Positions 16,216-24,031 of a stretch of 32,006 nucleotides of DNA are shown here, one piece after another. The notes under the pieces are model-generated. The model did no database searches. It saw nothing but the letters and a program-made list of their open reading frames with translations, and was not told where the DNA came from. Location of the stretch: assembly GCF_008124605.1 (NCBI RefSeq), contig NZ_VRYN01000010.1, positions 1-32,006 of the forward strand, read 5' to 3'. Within the stretch, counting starts at the first letter, position 1, and every line of letters starts with the position of its first letter. The DNA comes from Halobacterium salinarum DSM 3754 (GTDB lineage: Archaea > Halobacteriota > Halobacteria > Halobacteriales > Halobacteriaceae). Made by a program: the position numbers and the translations under genes.

Positions 16216-17739
16216 ATGAGTCCGAGTACCCCCACCGACGACGAGGACATGGCGTATCGAGTTGCGGCACTCCCGCTGGAGTACGGTGAGACTCGCGTCA
16301 ACCAGCTGTTTACGAGTGGTTACAATCGATACGTCGTCGACGGTGAAGACCAGCCTGAGGACCTCGTGAACGATATCGAGCGGTTCGGGACGGCGGCATT
16401 CAAAGAGCAGGTTCGTGCCGACGCCGCCGAGGAGCCGTTCGTCGACGAACCGGGCACGCTCGCCGTGCTCGCGACGCTGAGTGCGATCTGTGTGAAAGAG
16501 CACCCGAAGTTCGAGCACGCGTCGCCCCGGAACATCCAGGTCCTCTACGACATCCGGGAGCTGTACATCAACAATCTCGCCTCACTCATCCGCGCCCACG
16601 GTGATGGCTCGCTCCAGCAGGACATCGCCGACGTGCTGTACAGCAAGGAGCCCGGCGAGGATGGCCCACACCCTGGTCGGGTCTGTACGGGCATCACAGA
16701 GATGCCGGAGCTCGGAGATGGTCTCTCTCTCGAAATCCCGATGGCGGCGGCGTCACGGAAATGTCTCGTTCGGGAGGACGAGGCGTCGGCGGGGAGTAAC
16801 GATGGCGAGGAGATACTGACGCGAGTGAAAGACAACAAGCTGTACGTTCCGGTCGGTGATTTCGACAGCAAGTATCGGGACTACGCTGAGCGGGCGTTCA
16901 AGAAGCTCCTCCGGGTGCAAGAAGACGGGCTCTCCGACGATCAGCTGACGTGGCTAACTACGAACGAGTCGGCGATTACAGAGCGGATTGAGCGCTTCCT
17001 CGAGACCGGCCATCACGAGCGGATCTGGCGGAACTGGGACCGTGGCGAACGGACGATCCGCGTCCTCCGGCAGGCGCTAGGTGACGCCCCGGACGACGTG
17101 GCGCAAAAGGGTGAGTTCCACACGGCGAAAGAACTCTATCGAGCGGTTGCGGCGTACGACGCTGAAGATGACTGGGAATCCTCTGTAACGGACTGGATCT
17201 CGAGTCCGAGCAGTCTCGCGAAGACGCTAGCCGACCACGAGTCCCACTCGGCCGTTACGATCGATCGCGACGGGCGCGTCAATACGTACCGAATCGGGCG
17301 AGCCGGGACCGGCGCCGAACAGATCGAAGTCCGAGAGATCAAGGACCTCTTCGAACTCCCCTGTATGGCGAATATGGAAAAACGGCTGCACGAGAAGAAG
17401 CCGGTTCGAAAGGATCTCTACAACTTCGCGCGGATGGTAATGTGGCTCCCCCAGTATCAGGACAGCAGCCTCGACGAGATCGTCACAGATCTCAAGGACG
17501 TCTTCTCTCGGTGGCCGTGGTACGACGAGCAGGAAACTGAGTACCAAGTCCGCTACGAGTTCTCGAACACCATCGACGGGGACACCCCGTTGCCGATGAA
17601 CTGCGATAACGACGATCTGCAACGCTACTGCATCGGCCAAGACCAGTGTCCCTACTCGATCTGGGGTAGTCTCCCGTTTCCCGACGAGATGTACGAGCAG
17701 GTTGAGGAGGGATCAGCTGGTCCCACTGAGCAATTCTGA
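16216..17739 (+). CDS. PriL-like primase partner with probable 4Fe-4S C-terminus
   Basis: 507 residues from the ATG at 16216 (MSPSTPTDDEDMAYRVA); a GTG eight codons earlier adds residues that look non-coding. The N-terminal 330 residues are helical. The C-terminal third has four well placed cysteines: LPC at about 383, MNC at 463, RYC at 472 and DQC at 478, with a basic helical segment after the first. A gap of about 80 residues between the first two cysteines and a compact cluster after them is the pattern of the PriL iron-sulphur domain, which binds the template/primer end. With the PriS-like gene upstream it would form a two-subunit primase, separated now by the TnpB insertion. Overall identity to chromosomal PriL appears low. 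It lacks an obvious TATA box of its own after the insertion. Confidence 0.7.
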   Translation: MSPSTPTDDEDMAYRVAALPLEYGETRVNQLFTSGYNRYVVDGEDQPEDLVNDIERFGTAAFKEQVRADAAEEPFVDEPGTLAVLATLSAICVKEHPKFEHASPRNIQVLYDIRELYINNLASLIRAHGDGSLQQDIADVLYSKEPGEDGPHPGRVCTGITEMPELGDGLSLEIPMAAASRKCLVREDEASAGSNDGEEILTRVKDNKLYVPVGDFDSKYRDYAERAFKKLLRVQEDGLSDDQLTWLTTNESAITERIERFLETGHHERIWRNWDRGERTIRVLRQALGDAPDDVAQKGEFHTAKELYRAVAAYDAEDDWESSVTDWISSPSSLAKTLADHESHSAVTIDRDGRVNTYRIGRAGTGAEQIEVREIKDLFELPCMANMEKRLHEKKPVRKDLYNFARMVMWLPQYQDSSLDEIVTDLKDVFSRWPWYDEQETEYQVRYEFSNTIDGDTPLPMNCDNDDLQRYCIGQDQCPYSIWGSLPFPDEMYEQVEEGSAGPTEQF

Positions 17740-17756
17740 ACTACAGCTATCCGATT

Positions 17757-17873
17757 CTATTTGAAATCCTGAAAGACGGCTTCGAGTGCGGTGGCGTTCC
17801 CGTGGATATCCCCGAACACAACCGCTTGCGATGGCCGAGTCTCTTCCATGCTACGTCTATGCATAACGGCCAT
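17757..17873 (-). pseudogene. N-terminal fragment of a calcineurin-like phosphoesterase
   Basis: A 38-codon frame from ATG 17873 contains AVVFGDIHGNATALEAVF, the first metal-binding motif (GDxHG) of metallophosphoesterases related to YfcE and Ap4A hydrolase, and stops at TAG 17757-17759. Full-length proteins have more than 150 residues, so this is a truncated remnant. A TATATATA box lies about 20-25 bases upstream on the same strand (17891-17898), so the stub may still be transcribed. It ends just beyond the convergent PriL-like stop, consistent with a rearrangement junction between the primase region and the arsenic island. The 150 bases 17874-18022 hold nothing else I can identify. Confidence 0.75.
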
Positions 17874-18022
17874 GACAACCCTCGCTATGAGTTATATATA
17901 TCTCAGTACGCGAATTCGGCTCCGTCGGGCTCGAACGACACTGATCCGTCGTTCTAATACTCGTGGACAGCGTGGACAACAGAGGGAGCGGGCGGACAGC
18001 GACGTGCGACCGATTCGGCCGG

Positions 18023-18868
18023 TCAGTCGTCGCGGGCTGGTTTTCGGGCTTCGATGGTAGCGGAAACAAGGTACTCGCCGAGGTCGCGGTCGGCGTCCCA
18101 GTCGCTGATGAACTCGGTGCTCTCGTCCTTCGGCGCGATCTCGACCGCCTCGAATCCCGCCTCATCAAGCATAGCTTTGAGATCGTCGACGGTGGATGCG
18201 CCGGCGACGCAGCCCGTCAGGGAGTCCGGGTCCATCTGGACGTCATCGGGGAACGGTGCGGTCTGGACAACGTCGGAGATTGCAACGCGACCTCCGGGTC
18301 GCAGCACGCGATAGGTGTCGTCGAAGACGCGTTGTTTCTCGGGGGCGAGGTTGACAACGCAGTTCGAGATGACGACGTTGACGGATTCGTCGGCGACAGG
18401 GAGGTGACCGATCTCGCCGAGTCGGAACTCGACGTTCTCGGCGTCGTTCTTCGCGACGTTCTCTCGGGCCTTCGAGATCATCTCGGGCGTCATATCGACA
18501 CCGATGACGTGGCCGTCCGGTCCGACCTCTTGGGCGGCGAGGAAGCAGTCGAAGCCAGCGCCGGAGCCCAGGTCGAGAACGGTCTCGCCGGGAGCCATCG
18601 CGGCAAACGCCTTCGGGTTCCCGCAGCCGAGACCGAGGTCCGCGCCATCGGCGACCGACGCGACATCGTCGGCGTCGTACCCGAGGCGTTCGCTCCCAGA
18701 TGCCTCCGTTTCGTCGCTACAGCAACCACCGTCGCCAGAGACATCCAAACCGACGTCACCACAGCAGTCCTGGCCGCTCGTCGCGATTCCCGCGTAGCGT
18801 TCCCGCACCATCTCGCGAGTCTCCTCGGGATCGCGATCGGCGACCATCGTCTCGTTGTCATTACTCAT
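18023..18868 (-). CDS. arsM: Arsenite S-adenosylmethionine methyltransferase
   Basis: 281 residues from ATG 18868. The SAM-binding motif VLDLGSGAGFD lies at about 97-107, followed by VIGVDMTPEM, and the product-release strand GGRVAISDV at about 192-200. The three cysteines expected to hold As(III) are present: LGCGNP (C82), SNCVVNL (C170) and TGCVAGA (C220). Two extra CC pairs in the N-terminal region (35-36 and 49-50) may also bind arsenic. ArsM methylates arsenite to volatile or less toxic species in the cytoplasm. Its start overlaps the end of the upstream arsR gene by eight bases, so the two are co-translated. A larger frame starting at 19240 joins an unrelated shadow of arsR and is not the gene. 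Confidence 0.95.
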   Translation of the reverse strand: MSNDNETMVADRDPEETREMVRERYAGIATSGQDCCGDVGLDVSGDGGCCSDETEASGSERLGYDADDVASVADGADLGLGCGNPKAFAAMAPGETVLDLGSGAGFDCFLAAQEVGPDGHVIGVDMTPEMISKARENVAKNDAENVEFRLGEIGHLPVADESVNVVISNCVVNLAPEKQRVFDDTYRVLRPGGRVAISDVVQTAPFPDDVQMDPDSLTGCVAGASTVDDLKAMLDEAGFEAVEIAPKDESTEFISDWDADRDLGEYLVSATIEARKPARDD

Positions 18869-19220
18869 GGTTGCCTCGCAGGTCGTCGAGCGTTTCGAGC
18901 AGAACTTCGGTCGTCTCGGTCGGTTCGTAGTAGCGCCACGATCCTTCCTTGCGCCGCGTGACCAGGCCCGCGGTGTACAGTCGGGAGAGCGCCTGACTGA
19001 CCGCGCTCTGGCTGACGCCGACTGTGGCTTCGAGGTCGCAGACGCAGACGCCGTCGTCGGCGTTCGCGATGCGTCGGAGGAGTTCGTACCGGGTGTCGTT
19101 GCCCATGGCTGAGAGCACCTGGAGGTCCGTCGCCATCGCGTCCGAGTCGACGTTGCCAGGCGGGGCGCAGCAGGCGTCGGATGCGTCCATAACTCCATCA
19201 GCGGTTGCGTCCTGAACCAT
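18861..19220 (-). CDS. arsR: ArsR-family metalloregulator upstream of arsM
   Basis: 119 residues. A winged-helix core has the metal site GVCVCDLE (C59 and C61) at the start of the recognition region, then the DNA-reading helix VSQSAVSQALSRL (about 70-82) and the wing GLVTRRKEGSWRYYEP. An N-terminal CC pair (17-18) could be the third ligand source for As(III). ArsR proteins repress ars promoters and leave DNA when As(III) binds. It is coupled to arsM by an eight-base overlap. A start at Met11 (19190) is possible. A dyad GCTT-N8-AAGC lies just upstream at 19231-19246, a plausible operator. Confidence 0.92.
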   Translation of the reverse strand: MVQDATADGVMDASDACCAPPGNVDSDAMATDLQVLSAMGNDTRYELLRRIANADDGVCVCDLEATVGVSQSAVSQALSRLYTAGLVTRRKEGSWRYYEPTETTEVLLETLDDLRGNHE

Positions 19221-19230
19221 ATCAGCTCTA

Positions 19231-19255
19231 GCTTATACAATCAAGCACTAATACG
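19231..19255 (-). promoter_or_regulatory. Candidate arsR-arsM promoter/operator
   Basis: On the minus strand a CGTATTAG box (19247-19254) lies about 30 bases before the ATG at 19220, and GCTTGATTGTATAAGC, a dyad with four-base arms, lies between. Its complement includes GCTTATACA, which recurs in the arsD upstream region (22314-22322, minus strand). The other arsR promoter has a related GCTTAAATCAGAGC between TATA and start. Shared operator function is inferred. Confidence 0.4.
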
Positions 19256-19406
19256 TTGCCCTCGAAAAGGACACTTCCTCCGGTGTTCACAAACACTCCT
19301 CAAAGACCCTCAAGCACTGACGAACCACCGCGAGGAAACAAAGAAAGCCGAGTCCGTGACCTGTTTTGCTGGTCGAGAGGCCTCGATCGGACAGCGTGTG
19401 CCTGGT

Positions 19407-19595
19407 CTAGCAGCAGTCGCTACCAGCGTCACTGGCGTCGGTGTAGTCGACGCCGGTCACCTCAGTGATCGTCTCCGTACAGTCCTCGAGCAAGGCTTCG
19501 AAGTCGTCCCGGTCGCGTTCCGTTTTCGCCTCTGCGAGCGCCCCACCGAGGGATTCGGCCGCGGTCAGCACGCCGTCGACGTCGCTCAACAGCAC
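19407..19595 (-). CDS. hcsS: Small Cys-Cys-terminal protein (halo-CC-star type, small)
   Basis: 62 residues, acidic and helical, ending SDCC followed directly by the stop. Haloarchaeal ars operons are known to carry small proteins with a terminal Cys-Cys, which I recall as halo-CC-star proteins with small and large forms (HcsS and HcsL). The symbol follows that recollection. A vicinal pair at the C-terminus could bind As(III) and hand it on, by analogy with ArsD; that role is inference. It is the last gene of the arsD-arsA-hcsL-hcsS run and its start overlaps the previous gene by ten bases. The 186 bases beyond it, up to arsR, show no gene. Confidence 0.75.
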   Translation of the reverse strand: MLLSDVDGVLTAAESLGGALAEAKTERDRDDFEALLEDCTETITEVTGVDYTDASDAGSDCC

Positions 19596-19954
19596 CCACC
19601 TCCGAGCGACTGCGCGAACTCCTGGCCGATCCGCTCGCTGACGACGTCGTTCGTCTCCGCGAGTAGCTCCTCGAACGCCTCCCGGGCCTCGCGATGGCGC
19701 GTGACCGACTCGATTTCCGAGAGGTCATCTTGGATGTCCCGGAGGTCGCTCATGAGCGACGCGTCGAACTCGCCGTCCTGGAGTTCGCGCTCGGTCTCCC
19801 GGTACGCATCCAGCAACTCCTGTGCCTCGGCGTCTGCCTCGAGTGCCTCGCGTGCGTCGACCAACGCCTGGTACGTCTCGCACGCCAGGAGTTCGTCGAC
19901 GAACGCTTCGAGCTCGGTCTCGACGTCCGTCGTCTCGACAGGGGATTCGCTCAC
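19586..19954 (-). CDS. hcsL: Cys-Cys-terminal YlbF-like protein (halo-CC-star type, large)
   Basis: 122 residues, almost wholly alpha-helical and very acidic, resembling YlbF/YmcA (Com_YlbF) helical bundles (FVDELLACETYQALVDAREA). It ends LGGGCC before the stop, as does its smaller neighbour, and has one further cysteine (C30). The start overlaps arsA by four bases and the end overlaps the small CC protein by ten, so it is translationally coupled inside the arsD-arsA operon. An arsenic-binding or chaperone role for the CC tail is inferred. The symbol is from recalled nomenclature for haloarchaeal CC-ending proteins. Confidence 0.75.
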   Translation of the reverse strand: MSESPVETTDVETELEAFVDELLACETYQALVDAREALEADAEAQELLDAYRETERELQDGEFDASLMSDLRDIQDDLSEIESVTRHREAREAFEELLAETNDVVSERIGQEFAQSLGGGCC

Positions 19955-21885
19955 GACACCGTCACCTCCTCGCGGTCGTCCTCGCCCACGCCATCCAAGC
20001 CCGTGACGTCCGCGCCGAACTCGCGGAGGTCGTCGAGACCGACGGGCTCCTCCTGGCGCAGCGGTGCGAGCATCATCGGCACGTCGAAGCGCTCACTGAT
20101 CTCCTCGAGGTACTCCGCTTGCTGCGCGCGCCGATTCTCGAAGAACGCGTTATCGCCATAATCCTCGGGGAGCAGATAGTTCGCGACCACGACCGACGTC
20201 TCGATACCGACCTGATCCTGGAGGTCCATCGCGGCACGATAGGCCTCCATCATCGGCGTGAACTCGGGGTACATCACGAACGCAAACGAACTCCGACTCG
20301 GGTCCTGCATCGTCTCGATGACCTCGTCGTACTTCCCGCCGTTGGCCGGGGCAGCTCCCTTCGTGAGCGACCCAAGGTCCATGAATCCCTTCCAGTCCGA
20401 CGGCAGTTCCAGTAACCGAAGCGTGTGTCCCGTCGGTGCGGTGTCGAACACCACGATGTCGTAGCCGTCCTCCTCGAAGTAACTCACGAACTTTTCGAGC
20501 GCCGCCATCTCCTCGGCACACGGCGACTCCAACTCCTCCTCGACGTTCGCGACCGCCGCCTCCACGTCGATCTGCGTGTCGTCCTTCTCGTCGTACATCT
20601 CGCGGACGTGATCGAGGACCTGCGTCCGGTACTCTTCGAGTGCGCGCTCCTGGTCGATGCGGGCCGCGTCGAGATTCGCCTGTCCGACCGACGTGGGTTC
20701 GTGACCGACAGGTTGCTCGAAAATGTCCGCCAAGTGCGCAGCCGGGTCCGTCGTCACGACGAGCGTCTCGTAGCCGGCCTCCGCGAGCGAGACCGCCGTC
20801 GTGGACGCAATCGTGCTCTTCCCGACACCACCCTTGCCCGTGAAGAACAGGTACCGCGTCTCCTCGACGGGGACGAGTTCCTCGGCGACCGCGTCGGCAT
20901 CGGTGAACGTGTCGAAGTCCACGGTGTCTTCGTTGGTCGCCCGTCGCGTCGCCGCGTCCACGTCGACGGTCGCCTCTTCGCCGTCGTAGAGGACGCCACC
21001 GACGTCCGAGAGCAGCTCAAGGCCCGCGATCTCACCGGGCTGAAGCGGGTACGTCGCGAGCGCCTGCTGATCGAAGGTTGACTCCACACGGTCGATGACC
21101 GCCTGTTCGTCTGCGCGCTTGCCCTCGAAAAACGGGTCTTCGCAGACCGACTCCGGTAGGTAGCCGTTGACGACGAGGAGCTGCGAGCTGATACCGAGCT
21201 CGGCGAGGTCGCTCGCGCTACGTTCGATCTCGTCGATCGACGATGACTCCGGTTTCCCGACGAACGCGAACGACGTCCGGGACTCGTCCGAGAGCGTGTC
21301 GATGGCGCGCTCGTAGTCCGCCTTCTTGTCGTCCATTGACGCCGCGGGCCCGATGCACGTCGACCCACCCTTCTCGAGTTCGGCGTTCCAATCTGACGGG
21401 AGCTCCATCAAGCGGATGGTGTGTCCGGTGGGGGCGGTGTCGAAGACGACGACGTCGTACTCGGGGCTGTCCATGAAGTCGACGAAGTTGTCGAACGCGG
21501 CGATCTCCTCGACGCACGGACTGTTGAGTTGCTCTTCGACGGTCTGGATCTCCTCGTCGCCGAGGAGCGCCCGCATCGGCTCGATGGTCTCCTGGCGGTA
21601 CTCTTCGGCGGCGACGTCGGGATCGATCTCGATGGCCGAGAGGTTCGGGACGTCGTCGATGGCGGTGACCTCGTGGCCGATGTCCTGGTTGAAGATGTCG
21701 GAGAGGTTCGGCGCCGGGTCGGTCGTCACCAACAGTGTGTCATAGTCGTTGTCGGCCAGCCACGTTGCCGTGGCACAGCTGACAGTACTCTTACCTACAC
21801 CGCCCTTCCCGCTGAAGAAGACGAACTCCGTATCTTCGCTGTTCGGTTCAACAACTTCTTTCGCTGGCGTTTGTGTAGCAGTCAT
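19951..21885 (-). CDS. arsA: Arsenical pump-driving ATPase ArsA (two-domain)
   Basis: 644 residues, the length of a duplicated ArsA. Both halves have the deviant Walker A GKGGVGKST (26-34 and 350-358) and the signature DTAPTGHT with LELPSDW (about 149-166 and again in the second half). Conserved cysteines in SPCVEE (C124), STCIG (C177) and SPCAEE provide candidate As(III) sites. ArsA hydrolyses ATP to power an arsenite efflux permease, but no arsB or acr3 is present in this window, so the partner must be elsewhere or the protein acts otherwise. The gene begins one base after the arsD stop and overlaps the YlbF-like gene by four bases. Confidence 0.95.
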   Translation of the reverse strand: MTATQTPAKEVVEPNSEDTEFVFFSGKGGVGKSTVSCATATWLADNDYDTLLVTTDPAPNLSDIFNQDIGHEVTAIDDVPNLSAIEIDPDVAAEEYRQETIEPMRALLGDEEIQTVEEQLNSPCVEEIAAFDNFVDFMDSPEYDVVVFDTAPTGHTIRLMELPSDWNAELEKGGSTCIGPAASMDDKKADYERAIDTLSDESRTSFAFVGKPESSSIDEIERSASDLAELGISSQLLVVNGYLPESVCEDPFFEGKRADEQAVIDRVESTFDQQALATYPLQPGEIAGLELLSDVGGVLYDGEEATVDVDAATRRATNEDTVDFDTFTDADAVAEELVPVEETRYLFFTGKGGVGKSTIASTTAVSLAEAGYETLVVTTDPAAHLADIFEQPVGHEPTSVGQANLDAARIDQERALEEYRTQVLDHVREMYDEKDDTQIDVEAAVANVEEELESPCAEEMAALEKFVSYFEEDGYDIVVFDTAPTGHTLRLLELPSDWKGFMDLGSLTKGAAPANGGKYDEVIETMQDPSRSSFAFVMYPEFTPMMEAYRAAMDLQDQVGIETSVVVANYLLPEDYGDNAFFENRRAQQAEYLEEISERFDVPMMLAPLRQEEPVGLDDLREFGADVTGLDGVGEDDREEVTVS

Positions 21886-22212
21886 TTACGCTTCCTGTGG
21901 GTCTGGGGAATCCTCGAAAGTCGATGCGAGTTCGTCGTACGAGAGATACGTTTCTCTGGCGACGATCTCGTCGTTGACGACGGTAATCGGGAGAATTGAC
22001 GGGCCGTGCTCCTCGACCAGATCGGCGATTTGCTGGGTTTCGAGGAACTGCTCGATGTTGTGTTGCATATTCGCTCGCGACACGTCGACATCAAATTCGT
22101 TTTCGAGTTGGTCGAGGGCGGCACTGACTTCGACGAGTTCATCGTCCGGGTCTGGTCCACAGACGCCGGTGGAACAGCACATCGCTTCTTCGTACAGGGT
22201 GAGTTGAGTCAT
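21886..22212 (-). CDS. arsD: Arsenic metallochaperone ArsD
   Basis: 108 residues from ATG 22212 (MTQLTLYEEAMCCSTGVCGP), the usual ArsD start; a longer frame from a GTG at 22254 adds residues not typical of the family. Cys12, Cys13 and Cys18 form the CC...C arsenic-binding site required to pass As(III) to ArsA. The thioredoxin-like body follows (LPITVVNDEIV). It is first in the arsD-arsA-hcsL-hcsS operon and directly abuts arsA. ArsD also has weak repressor activity in some bacteria; nothing here speaks for or against that. Confidence 0.93.
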   Translation of the reverse strand: MTQLTLYEEAMCCSTGVCGPDPDDELVEVSAALDQLENEFDVDVSRANMQHNIEQFLETQQIADLVEEHGPSILPITVVNDEIVARETYLSYDELASTFEDSPDPQEA

Positions 22213-22552
22213 TCGTGGATCGAAGGGAGTTGTTCGATTGAGTAGGCGATACACCGAGTCATCTCCAGCACTGAGCTGAACCGGTTTGTCTCATTTTACT
22301 GTTTGTTCATATGTGTATAAGCGCTTTGGTCAGTATCTTCAAGACAGAAGATCAGGAGAAACGGTGTCTGTGACAGTGTGGTAAGACCAAAGGCGTCAAA
22401 ACACCGTACTAAGCTTCTGCTTTCTTCGAACGAACGATTGTCTATTCGTTAAGATGGGCGACCGTATACTAAGCAGCCAAATGTGCGATCTCAATTAGAG
22501 ACCCGTGGCTCCGTACACAACACTTACTTTATTATATGCTTAAATCAGAGCC
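22213..22552. promoter_or_regulatory. Divergent arsD / arsR promoter region
   Basis: No gene is seen in these 340 bases. For arsR (+) a TTTATTATAT box at 22528-22537 lies about 20 bases before the ATG, implying a leaderless or nearly leaderless message. For arsD (-) a TTATACA box at 22314-22320 implies a start near 22290 and a leader of about 80 bases. GCTTATACA on the minus strand at 22314-22322 matches the arsR-arsM upstream dyad. AACCGGTT (22279-22286) is a perfect eight-base palindrome within the arsD leader. Confidence 0.5.
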
Positions 22553-22942
22553 ATGTCATCGACCGAGCGGTTACAACGATATCTTACAGACGAACGCGGT
22601 GGCTGTGGTGATGAAGAGGTGGCACAACGGCTGGATGAGCTTGAAGAGCTTGACGCCGCAGCTGGTGGGCCTGCACTTGAGGCGGACGTAGGTGTATTAT
22701 CAGCCCTTGCTAACGAGACACGATACAAGATTATCCGAATCCTCCACATAGCCGGTGAAGAGCTCTGTGTCTGTGAGTTTTCACCGCTTCTGGATGTCAG
22801 TGACAGCGCGATTAGTCATTCACTCTCTCAACTCACTGAGGCTGGACTCGTGACTCGCCGGAAAGACGGGAAATGGCGAAAGTACCAGACTACCATGCGG
22901 GGCGACGCGCTCCTTGTCGCACTGAACGGATCCCGCAGATGA
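22553..22942 (+). CDS. arsR: ArsR-family regulator of the arsD-arsA side
   Basis: 129 residues. The winged-helix core spans about 45-125, with metal-binding ELCVCEF (C72 and C74), recognition helix VSDSAISHSLSQL and wing GLVTRRKDGKWRKYQ. It is paralogous to the arsR next to arsM (same GLVTRRK-G-W motif). It has a longer N-terminus with Cys18 (GGCGDEE), a possible third ligand. It is divergent from arsD and precedes arsC, so it probably controls both by leaving its operator when As(III) binds. The ATG is fixed by the TATA-like box about 20 bases upstream. Confidence 0.93.
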   Translation: MSSTERLQRYLTDERGGCGDEEVAQRLDELEELDAAAGGPALEADVGVLSALANETRYKIIRILHIAGEELCVCEFSPLLDVSDSAISHSLSQLTEAGLVTRRKDGKWRKYQTTMRGDALLVALNGSRR

Positions 22943-22991
22943 GACAGCGCCGCACGAGGACACCTGGCAAGTCTATTGAGGAAGTTGGTGG

Positions 22992-22998
22992 TATATAT
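22992..22998 (+). promoter_or_regulatory. TATA-like box of arsC
   Basis: TATATAT lies in the 102-base gap between arsR and arsC, about 50 bases before the arsC ATG. This suggests arsC has its own promoter with a short leader rather than depending only on arsR transcription. Confidence 0.5.
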
Positions 22999-23044
22999 AG
23001 TACTCATACGAGGCCTAAAGACCGCGACAAAGAGTCGAATAAGT

Positions 23045-23473
23045 ATGTCTGCTGATTCGACGACGAAATTCGGATTCGTGTGCGTACAGAACGCTGGGCG
23101 CAGCCAGATGTCGACAGCGTTTGCGGAACGAGAGCGAGAACGACGTGATCTCGAGGATAGCGTCGAAATTCTTACTGGAGGGACCCATCCAGCCGACCAC
23201 GTTCACGAGGAAGTGGTCGAAGTAATGGGTGAGGAAGGATTCGACCTCTCCGAGCGAACGCCGCGAGAAGTCTCGACTGATGAACTGGAATCGTGCGACA
23301 TCGTCGCGACTATGGGGTGCTCGACGCTCGAACTCGATGCAGAAACGGTCGATGTCCGTGACTGGGCGCTCGACGATCCCGATGGTCAAGAGATGGAACA
23401 GGTTCGGGAGATTCGGGACGATATCGAACAGCGCGTTGTAGACCTGTTCGACGAGTTCAATCCCGACGACTAA
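23045..23473 (+). CDS. arsC: Arsenate reductase, low-molecular-weight phosphatase type
   Basis: 142 residues from ATG 23045. The phosphatase loop CVQNAGRSQ (C13 to R19) begins at residue 13, the normal place for thioredoxin-linked ArsC. Two further cysteines, C84 (LESCDIV) and C92 (MGCSTLE), match the resolving pair. DWALDDPDG near 106-114 supplies the conserved Asp-Pro acid. The enzyme reduces arsenate to arsenite in the cytoplasm, which ArsM can methylate and ArsA/ArsD can handle. A longer frame begins at 22976 but would start before its TATA-derived transcript. Confidence 0.93.
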   Translation: MSADSTTKFGFVCVQNAGRSQMSTAFAERERERRDLEDSVEILTGGTHPADHVHEEVVEVMGEEGFDLSERTPREVSTDELESCDIVATMGCSTLELDAETVDVRDWALDDPDGQEMEQVREIRDDIEQRVVDLFDEFNPDD

Positions 23474-24031
23474 CAGCTAATCACGAATATTCAAAGAGCC
23501 ACACCTCAGTTTTTCTAGTATTAGATTGTAGAACAGAACCAGATTGTGTAGAATCCTCGTCGAGCAATTTTAACGGCTAACACGACCAGTATCGAGGGAA
23601 TCGGGGTTTTTCTCGATTCGAAGTGCCTCGCTGGGAGACCTCGAGGATCTCAGAACAGGTGACCTATCGAACCGGAGTAATCCAGATACGCCCGATATTG
23701 CCATCGTTACCCTGTCGTCGAGCAATTTTAGAGATCACGGGATTATTCCTGAACTCGTCGAGGTATTTTCTACGCCCTCAAATCAGCCCGACGGGGTTCT
23801 TCTGAGATTTGAGACCGTCATAACGTCTTGCATATCGCGGATTTCGTCCAAAGAAAGAGGCGATATGCAGTGTACGAAGGCCGCCGGCTCTCTCAGGCCG
23901 AGGGGCCGTCACAGAGTTAGCGGAACTACGGAAGTATCAGATTTAGTGCATAGATTGAGCGGGTGCGTTCCGGTGGTGTCTGTTGCCCCCGCGAGGGGGT
24001 GGTGGGGCGCATCAGGTCCCCCCGATAGACG
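23474..24031 (+). other. Gene-poor stretch with probable decayed coding sequence
   Basis: No complete gene is seen. The frame beginning after the TAA at 23571 is open for several hundred bases but has no early start. Between about 23640 and 23810 it reads like protein (PDIAIVTLSSSNF and IIPELVEVFST), and after a frame change the text continues HIADFVQRKRRYAVYEGRRLSQ to a TAG near 23920. This suggests a frameshifted remnant of unknown family. A 15-base direct repeat CGTCGAGCAATTTTA occurs at 23558-23572 and 23716-23730. A CCCCC-GCGA-GGGGG hairpin (23986-23999) lies just before the next gene. Confidence 0.4.

Noticed and set aside
18869-19240. N-terminal extension of arsM from 19240
   Set aside because: These residues are an out-of-frame reading of arsR; arsM starts at 18868 with overlap to the arsR stop.
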